DNA of 10,867 bases from Vulcanimicrobiota bacterium (GTDB lineage Bacteria > Vulcanimicrobiota > Vulcanimicrobiia > Vulcanimicrobiales > Vulcanimicrobiaceae), in NCBI GenBank assembly GCA_014305015.1, contig JACRUB010000141.1:1-10867 (forward strand). Direction: 5' to 3'. Made by a program: the position numbers and the translations under genes. The notes beneath the pieces were generated by a model. It did no database searches and was not told the origin of the DNA. It saw only the letters and a list, made by a program, of their open reading frames with translations. Below, one piece after another: positions 6,084-10,867 of this stretch; the stretch's first letter is position 1; each line of letters begins with the position of its first letter.

Positions 6084-6776
6084 ATGCACAAGCCCGTGCA
6101 GCGCAAACCGGTTCAACTCTTCGGAGTTGTTTCCGCGGAGCTTGCGGGCCGCCGGTTCATCGCCGATGGAAAGACCTGCAGTGCGGTCGCCTATGGAAAT
6201 CTTGCACTCGTTATTCGTGACATCGATCTGGCTGAGTGGAATCCTGCGGATAGCGCGTGGATGTCGCATCAAGCGAGCGTTCATCAACGTGTACTCGAAC
6301 GCGCAATGCATGTGGGCACCGTTGTCCCCGCGCGTCTTTGCACCGTCTTCGAGCACCGTGATGAGCTTGACGAACTGGTGCGCAGCAACGGGGATCATTG
6401 GCGTAAAGCCCTCGCGCGGCTTGCCGGAAAACAAGAATGGTGCTTGCACGTGTACGGCGGGCCGCATGTAGCATCGCACCACGAGCCATATCTCATGCGC
6501 GTCGCAGCATCGGCGACGCAGGCGCAACCGGCCTTTGAAGGTCCGGCCGCAGAACACCTTGCGGAACTTTGGAAAGCGTGCGGTACGCTCGCATCGGGTT
6601 CGCGCCGGATCGAGCCGCTTGAAAATCCTCACTATATTTTAGGCGGCACATTCTTATTGCGCCGGGCACGGTTGCGTCAGTTTCGCGCTGCGTTGATGAG
6701 ATATGCCGTCGCTGCGCGCGAACTGGGTTTGACGTACTATCTCGACGGCCCCCATCCGCCGTTTACGTTCGTCTAA
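6084..6776 (+). CDS. GvpL/GvpF-family protein (gas-vesicle accessory family), orphan
   Basis: A 230-residue protein recognised as GvpL/GvpF from several blocks. An N-terminal half carries VHQRVLERAMHVGTVVPARLCTVF (66-89), which corresponds to the family's H-x-x-VLE...VlP-RFGTvF segment, and RLAGKQEW (112-119). The C-terminus YYLDGPHPPFTFV (218-230) corresponds to the standard SGPWPPYSFV ending, with the Trp replaced by His. In gas-vesicle producers this family helps assemble the GvpA shell. No GvpA, GvpN, GvpK or other vesicle gene is visible here; instead it starts 3 bp after divIVA, in the sepF-divIVA operon. That context suggests a function unrelated to buoyancy, perhaps tied to the envelope or division, but that is inference. 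No clear Shine-Dalgarno precedes the ATG. The family call is good, the role unknown. Confidence 0.85.
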   Translation: MHKPVQRKPVQLFGVVSAELAGRRFIADGKTCSAVAYGNLALVIRDIDLAEWNPADSAWMSHQASVHQRVLERAMHVGTVVPARLCTVFEHRDELDELVRSNGDHWRKALARLAGKQEWCLHVYGGPHVASHHEPYLMRVAASATQAQPAFEGPAAEHLAELWKACGTLASGSRRIEPLENPHYILGGTFLLRRARLRQFRAALMRYAVAARELGLTYYLDGPHPPFTFV

Positions 6777-6783
6777 CAATCTT

Positions 6784-6834
6784 TTGTCATGCTGAGCGGA
6801 CATTGTCACCCTGAGGTTACTTTGTCACCCTGAG
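6784..6834. repeat. Three 13-nt TTGTCA..CTGAG units with 19-nt period (dispersed-repeat type)
   Basis: TTGTCATGCTGAG (6784-6796), TTGTCACCCTGAG (6803-6815) and TTGTCACCCTGAG (6822-6834) recur at an exact 19-base spacing. The last unit runs into CTTGTCGAAGGGCGTCGAAGC (6835-6855). The phrase GTCACCCTGAGCTTGTCGAAGG is, from my memory, a dispersed intergenic repeat seen in the genomes of many unrelated bacteria. It fills the gap between the GvpL/F-family gene and the secreted-protein gene. Open-frame extension of the downstream gene into it (from 6836) is an artefact. Confidence 0.75.
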
Positions 6835-6907
6835 CTTGTCGAAGGGCGTCGAAGCAAAGCATCCACGTCGTCACAGCCGACGCTTGCTTTTCGTTATCAG
6901 CAGTACC

Positions 6908-7303
6908 ATGAGAAAACACACGTACTTAGCCACTGGATTGGCACTACTGCTTCTACTCACTCCCTTCGCTTCTGTGAATGCCGAAACAGCGGATCAATCG
7001 GTCCTAACAAACTACGAAACGGAAATGGCACCTCTCTTTCCTGCGCCAGGCGCGGGCGTGTATGCCGGTACCTTGCGCTTAACGATTAATCCCAATGGAA
7101 TCGTGCAAGGATCCTATCAAACAGCGGATGGCGCAATTGAGCCGGTTGCAGGCGGAAAGAACGGAAATGCAATCTGGTTCTCGATCGGAGAATCCGGTAA
7201 CCTTCGCGTCAACGCTAATCTCGCCGGTGCGGATCTCGTCGGCAGCGCTCGGGATGGCACCATGTCCGAGGAGATGAGTTTCACGGCTAAACCTAGCAAA
7301 TAG
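6908..7303 (+). CDS. Small secreted protein of unknown function
   Basis: A 131-residue protein I do not recognise. From the ATG at 6908 it has a textbook Sec signal peptide: basic MRKH, a hydrophobic core (LATGLALLLLLTPF, 7-20) and a likely cut after SVNA (residue 25). The mature part, about 106 residues, begins with a short acidic/polar stretch (ETADQSVLTNYETEMAPLF). It continues as an apparent small beta-rich domain (about 43-131) with alternating hydrophobic strands such as YAGTLRLTINPNGIVQGSYQ. It has no cysteines, so no lipobox and no disulfides. An upstream in-frame TTG at 6836 exists but lies in the dispersed repeat. A strong terminator follows at 7329-7355, so it is probably a single-gene unit. 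It is likely periplasmic or extracellular; nothing more can be claimed. Confidence 0.8.
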   Translation: MRKHTYLATGLALLLLLTPFASVNAETADQSVLTNYETEMAPLFPAPGAGVYAGTLRLTINPNGIVQGSYQTADGAIEPVAGGKNGNAIWFSIGESGNLRVNANLAGADLVGSARDGTMSEEMSFTAKPSK

Positions 7304-7328
7304 CAACCGCCTTAGGAAACGGCGCTCT

Positions 7329-7355
7329 AAAAGTCCGATGATGGATCGGACTTTT
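7329..7355. terminator. Bidirectional intrinsic terminator between the secreted-protein gene and leuB
   Basis: AAAAGTCCGAT (7329-7339) and ATCGGACTTTT (7345-7355) are perfect 11-base complements around a GATGG loop, with T-runs available on both strands. It ends transcription from 6908-7303 and insulates leuB. A putative leuB start ATG inside this hairpin (7338) can therefore be dismissed. Confidence 0.85.
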
Positions 7356-7388
7356 GCATTTCCCGGGGCATCGAGCCGTCTTTCGTCG

Positions 7389-7394
7389 TATAGT
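7389..7394 (+). promoter_or_regulatory. Possible -10 box for leuB, near-leaderless arrangement
   Basis: TATAGT lies nine bases before the leuB ATG at 7404. If used, transcription would start within a few bases of the start codon and leave almost no leader. This would agree with the lack of a clear Shine-Dalgarno. No good -35 hexamer is seen at 16-18 nt upstream, so the assignment is weak. Confidence 0.35.
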
Positions 7395-7403
7395 CGCGGC
7401 GAT

Positions 7404-8474
7404 ATGAGTACGATTGCCGTTTTAGCCGGCGATGGAATCGGCCCGGAAGTAACGCACGCTGCGTTAGGCGTTCTGCAAACAGTTCGGCCGGATCTCGAGT
7501 ATATTGAAGCGTCCGTCGGCGCGTCGGCACTCAAGGCTGGACTGCCGGCGCTCCCCGATGAGACGCGCGCCCTCTGCGATCGCAGCGCCGCAATTCTTTT
7601 CGGCGCCGTCGGGCTTCCGGAATACGAAGGCCGTTCGCTCCAAGAACGGCCCGAGTACGCGCTGTTCATTCTGCGCCGCGATTACGAACTCTATGCAAAT
7701 ATCCGTCCGGTGCAAGTCTTTGCTGGTTTGGAAGATGCCTCGAGTCTAAAGCCGGAACTCGTGCGGGGCCTCGATCTCGTGGTGATTCGCGAGCTCACCG
7801 GCGGCATCTATTTCGGCCTGCCGAAAGAGACGCGGGTGATCGACGGCGTCGAAACGGCAATCGACACGATGATCTACCGTCCGCCCGAAGTGGAGCGCAT
7901 CGCGCGGGTGGCCTTCGAGCTCGCGCGCAAGCGCCGTGGTCTCGTTACCTCGGTCGATAAACAAAATATTCTTGAAACATCGCGGCTTTGGCGGCGCGTC
8001 GTCGATACGGTTGCAAAAGAGTATCCGGACGTCCGTCTCGAGCATTTGCTCGTGGACAACGCGGCCATGCAACTCGTAAAGGCACCGAAGGCGTTTGATG
8101 TGCTGCTTACCGAGAACATGTTCGGAGACATCCTTTCGGATGAAGCCGCGATTCTCACGGGTTCTATCGGCAATCTTCCCAGCGCAAGCCTCGGCGCCCG
8201 CGGTACGCCCGGCAAGCGGTTTGGGCTCTACGAGCCGATCAGCGGAAGCGCGCCGGATATTGCCGGCAAGGGCATCGCGAATCCGGTTGCAGCAATTCTC
8301 TCTGCGGCCATGCTGCTGCGGCACAGTTTGGATGATGAACCGGGCGCGAGGAAAATCGAAGCAGCCGTCAGCACGGCGATTGTTAATGGTGCTCGTACCG
8401 CGGATATTGTTCGGGTTGGCGAGAAATCGCTTTCGACGCTTGAATTTACGGAACGGGTACTAACGTTCTGCTAG
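7404..8474 (+). CDS. leuB: 3-isopropylmalate dehydrogenase
   Basis: NAD-dependent oxidative decarboxylation of 3-isopropylmalate in leucine biosynthesis; cytoplasmic. The product is 356 residues, family length, from ATG 7404, where the sequence STIAVLAGDGIGPEV immediately matches the conserved beta-decarboxylating dehydrogenase N-terminus. Other blocks are RRDYELYANIRP (91-102), RELTGGIYFG (129-138), VDKQNIL (184-190, catalytic Lys186), VDNAAMQLV (218-226), NMFGDILSDEAA (238-249, metal-binding Asp242 and Asp246) and GSAPDIAGKGIANP (281-294, the NAD-binding loop). The alternative start at 7338 is inside a terminator. Unlike typical leu operons, no leuA, leuC or leuD flank it. Its TAG lies one base from the convergent stop of the lipoprotein gene. 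Confidence 0.97.
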   Translation: MSTIAVLAGDGIGPEVTHAALGVLQTVRPDLEYIEASVGASALKAGLPALPDETRALCDRSAAILFGAVGLPEYEGRSLQERPEYALFILRRDYELYANIRPVQVFAGLEDASSLKPELVRGLDLVVIRELTGGIYFGLPKETRVIDGVETAIDTMIYRPPEVERIARVAFELARKRRGLVTSVDKQNILETSRLWRRVVDTVAKEYPDVRLEHLLVDNAAMQLVKAPKAFDVLLTENMFGDILSDEAAILTGSIGNLPSASLGARGTPGKRFGLYEPISGSAPDIAGKGIANPVAAILSAAMLLRHSLDDEPGARKIEAAVSTAIVNGARTADIVRVGEKSLSTLEFTERVLTFC

Positions 8475-8475
8475 G

Positions 8476-8862
8476 CTAGACGTGCTTCTGCAGCTGGGCC
8501 ATTTCTTGTCCGTAATAGTTTTGAAAAATGACGCGTAACGTGGCATGCTGCCGCAGATGATCGCTTTTCCAGGCACCAGCCCACGTATTTAGGAGTTCCG
8601 ATTTCATCGCGGCCTCCACGCTGTCGTCCAGCTGGCTGTACTTTTCCGTGTCTGCAAAAACGACGAGAGTGGTACCCTTTATGTCGAACCCGCTTAGGAT
8701 CTGCTGCTTCTTGTATTTCTCGACAACAGGAGCCATGCGAGTAGTCTCGCCCGCTGCCGCCGCGCCGCCAGCGATTTGTTTGGCGCCGTTCGAGCCGCAC
8801 GCGCAGAGAGCGGTAAGCGCAAGGACGCTAAGCCATCGAAAGGACATCGTCCGTAGATTCAT
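8476..8862 (-). CDS. Small putative lipoprotein of unknown function
   Basis: A 128-residue protein that I do not recognise. It starts MNLRTMSFRWLSVLALTALCACGSNG: a positively charged N-terminus, a hydrophobic core, and a cysteine at residue 22 in LCAC followed by Gly-Ser, typical of a lipoprotein signal (a looser lipobox than the L-A-G-C consensus because of the Cys at -2). The mature part contains a small alpha/beta-looking stretch (QQILSGFDIKGTTLVVFADTEKYSQLDDSVEAAM) and a helical end. No domain could be named. The ATG at 8862 has GGAG four bases upstream. A second ATG, five codons in, is less favoured. It is convergent with leuB and divergent from the flagellar cluster. As a lipoprotein it would be a substrate of the Lgt/LspA pair in this window. 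Confidence 0.78.
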   Translation of the reverse strand: MNLRTMSFRWLSVLALTALCACGSNGAKQIAGGAAAAGETTRMAPVVEKYKKQQILSGFDIKGTTLVVFADTEKYSQLDDSVEAAMKSELLNTWAGAWKSDHLRQHATLRVIFQNYYGQEMAQLQKHV

Positions 8863-8901
8863 AGTTCTCCGTTACAATGCGGTAGCGGCCCTCGGCCTGG
8901 G

Positions 8902-8909
8902 CCCGATAA
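8902..8909 (+). promoter_or_regulatory. Weak FliA-type -10-like element upstream of flgF
   Basis: CCCGATAA at 8902-8909 matches seven of eight positions of the flagellar sigma-28 -10 consensus GCCGATAA. The -35 position 15 nt upstream reads TAGC instead of TAAA, so the match is partial. It sits about 100 bp before the flgF ATG, in the region divergent from the lipoprotein gene. It could allow sigma-28 feedback on a flagellar operon that itself contains the sigma gene, but chance is a serious alternative. Confidence 0.25.
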
Positions 8910-8970
8910 ATGCGTTGTCTGCCGAATCGCACGCCCCTGGGATTCGCGGTCGCCCTCTCGCAATCCGTCG

Positions 8971-9002
8971 TTAACATCACTGCAATGGGTACGTTCTAGA
9001 AT
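8971..9002 (+). promoter_or_regulatory. Possible vegetative promoter of the flagellar cluster
   Basis: TTAACA (8971-8976) is followed by TAGAAT (8997-9002), but the spacer is 20 nt, longer than optimal. The ATG of flgF at 9009 is only six bases after the -10, which would make the transcript effectively leaderless. The ATG lacks a good Shine-Dalgarno, consistent with that, but the promoter is unproven. Confidence 0.3.
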
Positions 9003-9008
9003 TGCGCC

Positions 9009-9611
9009 ATGGATGGAATCGGATGGGCCGCAAGCGCGATGATTGCTGCCCGAAGCCGCCTAGAAATCGCAACCGGCAACCTTGCAAACACGTCCACCGA
9101 CGGTTTTCGAAAACACGTTGCATACGGAGTCTTAACACAATCCGGAGCGCGAATCGCAGCACAGGTGTCCTCCGAACAAGGCGCGTTGCGGCGCACGGGA
9201 CGTCCCTTTGATTTGGCGCTCGCGGGTCCGGGCGCATTCACAGTCGTCGACGGGCGCGGTATCAGCACGAAAACCCGGGACGGCTCGTTCTCGCGCGATC
9301 GTTACGGCGCACTCTGTGACTATGCGGGACGGCGGCTCGCCGGTACGCGTGGCATTATTCGTATGCCGGAGGGCGCGGCGATTTCTTCGGACGGCGCGAT
9401 TCGCAAAGACGGCGTCATATTCGATCGCTTGCCTTTGCAACCTGGTACATCGGTCCAGCCCGGCTTTCTCGAGAGTTCAAACGTGAATTCAATTGCAGAA
9501 ATGGTCGATCTGCTCGGCGCACAGCGCTCATTTGAAAGCGCGCAAAAGGTTATGAGCGCGATCGATGCCGTCGATCAGAAGACAAGCAACGAAATTGCGA
9601 GGTTGAAATAA
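9009..9611 (+). CDS. flgF: Flagellar basal-body rod protein, FlgF-like
   Basis: A 200-residue member of the FlgF/FlgG rod family. The N-terminal rod motif is at 18-35 (RLEIATGNLANTSTDGFRK, matching the usual L-x-x-x-x-NNLANxxTxGFK). A central block GRPFDLALAGPGAFTVVDGRG (64-84) is typical of FlgF and FlgG. The C-terminal rod helix, FLESSNVNSIAEMVDLLGAQRSFESAQKV (153-181), contains the characteristic AQRSFE. It is 200 residues where FlgF is usually about 240-260, mainly from a contracted middle domain. Because the next gene is the clear FlgG, this one is best called FlgF; the two are hard to separate on sequence. Its TAA overlaps the flgG ATG (TAATG), implying coupling. It is the first visible gene of the flagellar cluster and diverges from the lipoprotein gene. 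Confidence 0.85.
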   Translation: MDGIGWAASAMIAARSRLEIATGNLANTSTDGFRKHVAYGVLTQSGARIAAQVSSEQGALRRTGRPFDLALAGPGAFTVVDGRGISTKTRDGSFSRDRYGALCDYAGRRLAGTRGIIRMPEGAAISSDGAIRKDGVIFDRLPLQPGTSVQPGFLESSNVNSIAEMVDLLGAQRSFESAQKVMSAIDAVDQKTSNEIARLK

Positions 9612-10336
9612 TGAATCGAGCCCTCTTTGCATCGGCCACCGGAATGGCTGCGCAGCAAACCAACCTCGACGTTATCTCGAACAATCTGGCCAATGCCGAT
9701 GTGGCCGGCTTCAAAGGCGCGGCCGCCTCGTTTACCGAGATCGCCGCACCTGGCCGCTTGGGCCTCGGCACGGCCTCGCTCGGAACGCATACGGTCTTCG
9801 CACAGGGCAAGCTGTGCAAGAGCGGCGGTCCGTTGGATGTTGCAATCGACGGCGCGGGATTTTTCGCGCTCACGGATGGGAAAGGTCGCCATGCCTACAC
9901 GCGCGATGGAGAATTCTCCCGGGCGCCGGATGGCTCATTGCGCAACGCGCAGGGCTGGCGTCTCGAGGGCATACGAGTGCCGGCCGATGCAGTGAGCGTC
10001 CTCGTCGGCGAAGACGGCACGGTAACGGCCAAGCTGCAAAACGGAGAACGTCCGTGCGGTCGCGTCAAGCTCACCACCTTCGCCGCGCCGGAGCGTCTGG
10101 ATGCTCTTGGCGGCACGCTGTTTGCGGCTTCGCGCGCAGCCGGATCCGCACACGTCATCACTCCCTCAGAGGGCGGGCCGAAAATTCGCTTCGGAATGCT
10201 CGAGCAATCCAACGTTTCCATCGTCGAGTCGATGATGCAAATTCTCGCAGCGCAGCGGGCGTATGAAGCAAATGCTAAAGGCGTGCAAGCGGCCGATGAA
10301 ATGCTGCGCATCGCCAACAATCTGAACCGTGGATAG
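9611..10336 (+). CDS. flgG: Flagellar distal rod protein FlgG
   Basis: Structural subunit of the distal rod of the flagellar drive shaft, exported by the flagellar type III apparatus. The 241 residues start with the hallmark MNRALFASATGMAAQQTNLDVISNNLANADVAGFK (1-35). PLDVAIDGAGFFALTDGKG (74-92) and YTRDGEFSRAPDGSL (96-110) are the standard central blocks. The C-terminus carries LEQSNVSIVESMMQILAAQRAYEANAKGVQAADEML (197-232), the strongest FlgG signature. It is about 20 residues shorter than the E. coli protein. Its ATG overlaps the flgF stop, and its 3' end overlaps the next gene by 8 bp. The assignment is secure; the rod it builds presumably joins FlgF and the FlgJ-type factor encoded alongside. 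Confidence 0.95.
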   Translation: MNRALFASATGMAAQQTNLDVISNNLANADVAGFKGAAASFTEIAAPGRLGLGTASLGTHTVFAQGKLCKSGGPLDVAIDGAGFFALTDGKGRHAYTRDGEFSRAPDGSLRNAQGWRLEGIRVPADAVSVLVGEDGTVTAKLQNGERPCGRVKLTTFAAPERLDALGGTLFAASRAAGSAHVITPSEGGPKIRFGMLEQSNVSIVESMMQILAAQRAYEANAKGVQAADEMLRIANNLNRG

Positions 10337-10529
10337 ACTTACCGCAGCGCAAGCCGGCGCACAATTCGAAGGCATGCTCCTGCAGCAAATGCTCTCGCCC
10401 CTCGAGCGGTCGCTCGGCCAAGGAGGATCGATTGTAATGGCTCCACTGGCCCAATCGATAGCGGCGCATGATACCGGTGGCTTCGGCTCCGTTCTGGCCG
10501 CGCTTTTTGAGAAACACGATGCAACATAG
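10329..10529 (+). CDS. Minimal FlgJ-type rod-binding protein
   Basis: A 66-residue protein from a GTG start that overlaps flgG by 8 bp. The sequence AAQAGAQFEGMLLQQMLSPLERSL (6-29) followed by APLAQSIAAHDTGGFGSVLAALFEKH (38-63) matches the N-terminal rod-binding domain of FlgJ: A-x-x-FE-x-x-x-L-x-x-M-L and, at the end, a GGFG before a final helix. FlgJ of enterobacteria carries a separate muramidase domain, absent here, as in many other bacteria where rod-binding protein is single-domain. At 66 residues it is smaller than the usual 100 or so. The flagellar context and position after flgG support the call. The short start and length leave moderate doubt; the next gene overlaps it by 11 bp. A ribosome binding site is not evident. 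Confidence 0.72.
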   Translation: MDRLTAAQAGAQFEGMLLQQMLSPLERSLGQGGSIVMAPLAQSIAAHDTGGFGSVLAALFEKHDAT

Positions 10530-10867
10530 AGAATCTCAGATTCGCGAGTTGTTCCCCATGGTAAAAAAGATTGCGCGGCGGGTAAGCCGCATGGTTCCCG
10601 GCACGGACGTCGACGATTTGGTGGGCGAAGGTTCGGTCGGACTGATTCGCGCGGTCGATTCATTTGACCCGATGCGCGGGCCAAGTATCGAGCAATATGC
10701 CAGCCGTATCGTTGCAGGTGCGATGCTCAACGGCATCCGCCGGCTGGATCCGGTTTCGGAACGCGTGCGCCGCGATGATCGCGAAGCAGAACGCGAACGC
10801 TACGCGTTGGCGACAGAGTTCGGTCAGTTACCCTCGCTCCTGGAGATGGAGAAGCGCCGCCCGGGTC
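10519..10867 (+). CDS. fliA: FliA/sigma-28-family RNA polymerase sigma factor (partial, runs off the right edge)
   Basis: The visible 116 residues from ATG 10519 stay open to the end of the window, so the C-terminus is missing. The sequence begins MQHRESQIRELFPMVKKIARRV and contains sigma region 2: DLVGEGSVGLIRAVDSFDP (33-51), core-binding and -10 recognition segments, with YASRIVAGAMLNGIRRLDPVSERVRR (60-85) resembling the FliA/WhiG form (typical FliA: ...RIRGAMLDELRxxDWVPRSVR). The start of region 3 follows at about 86-115 (ERERYALATEFGQLPSLLEMEKRRP). FliA directs transcription of late flagellar genes and here sits downstream of flgG and the rod-binding gene, overlapping the latter by 11 bp, a position consistent with flagellar regulation. 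Whether regions 3 and 4 are intact is not visible. Confidence 0.85.
   Translation, partial: MQHRESQIRELFPMVKKIARRVSRMVPGTDVDDLVGEGSVGLIRAVDSFDPMRGPSIEQYASRIVAGAMLNGIRRLDPVSERVRRDDREAERERYALATEFGQLPSLLEMEKRRPG

Noticed and set aside
5865..6632. Minus-strand open frame of 255 codons opposite divIVA and the GvpL/F gene
   Set aside because: It is antisense to two well-supported genes and has no recognisable motif; a shadow frame.
6084..6776. Full gas-vesicle cluster
   Set aside because: Only a GvpL/F-family gene is visible; no GvpA-type shell protein, GvpN or GvpK anywhere in the window.
6784..6855. Could be a CRISPR array because of regularly spaced repeats
   Set aside because: The units are 13 nt at a 19-nt period with 6-nt gaps, far too short for a CRISPR repeat and spacer, and no cas gene is present.
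7338..7403. Upstream ATG for leuB at 7338
   Set aside because: It lies inside the 7329-7355 terminator hairpin and adds 22 residues absent from the family; ATG 7404 starts directly at the conserved N-terminus.
8648..8974. Plus-strand open frame over the lipoprotein gene and the divergent intergenic region, ending in a signal-peptide-like stretch
   Set aside because: Most of it is antisense to the well-supported lipoprotein, there is no ATG or ribosome binding site near the hydrophobic part, and no family match.

Overview
The window is moderately GC-rich bacterial chromosome (high-50s percent GC by eye), densely coded, with no rRNA, tRNA, CRISPR array, transposase or phage gene that I can see. 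SepF plus DivIVA next to lipoprotein-maturation genes, together with flagellar rod genes, fits a Terrabacteria-type lineage. Gene content and style would suit Candidatus Eremiobacterota (WPS-2), but that placement is inference, not something the sequence proves. TTG and GTG start codons are common, and many adjacent genes overlap by a few bases (ATGA, TAATG), so translational coupling is the rule here.

Left block, minus strand (39-3451): an operon read right to left, ccdA (membrane thiol-disulfide transporter), lspA (signal peptidase II), rluD-like pseudouridine synthase, tgt (tRNA-guanine transglycosylase) and a 90-residue RRM RNA-binding protein. A strong hairpin at the window's left edge lies just past its last stop codon. 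Middle block, plus strand (3600-6776): lgt (prolipoprotein diacylglyceryl transferase), yggS (PLP-binding homeostasis protein), sepF, divIVA and a lone GvpL/GvpF-family gene, spaced 0-12 bp apart and probably one operon. The two blocks diverge from a 148-bp region of nested palindromes, so the two successive enzymes of lipoprotein maturation (Lgt, then LspA) are controlled from one intergenic stretch.

Right part: a 131-bp gap carries three 13-nt GTCA(C/T)(C/G)CTGAG-type units with an exact 19-nt period. Then come a small secreted protein of unknown function (6908-7303), a near-perfect bidirectional terminator, leuB (3-isopropylmalate dehydrogenase), a convergent small lipoprotein of unknown function, and a plus-strand flagellar cluster. 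That cluster is a short flgF-like gene, flgG, a minimal FlgJ-type rod-binding protein and the start of a FliA/sigma-28-family sigma factor that runs off the right edge.

The most interesting points are the orphan GvpL/F gene joined to the SepF-DivIVA division/polarity genes, the palindrome-rich shared promoter region of the lipoprotein-maturation operons (a 12+2+12 palindrome covers the predicted -35 of ccdA), the RRM gene coupled to tgt, and the periodic intergenic repeat.
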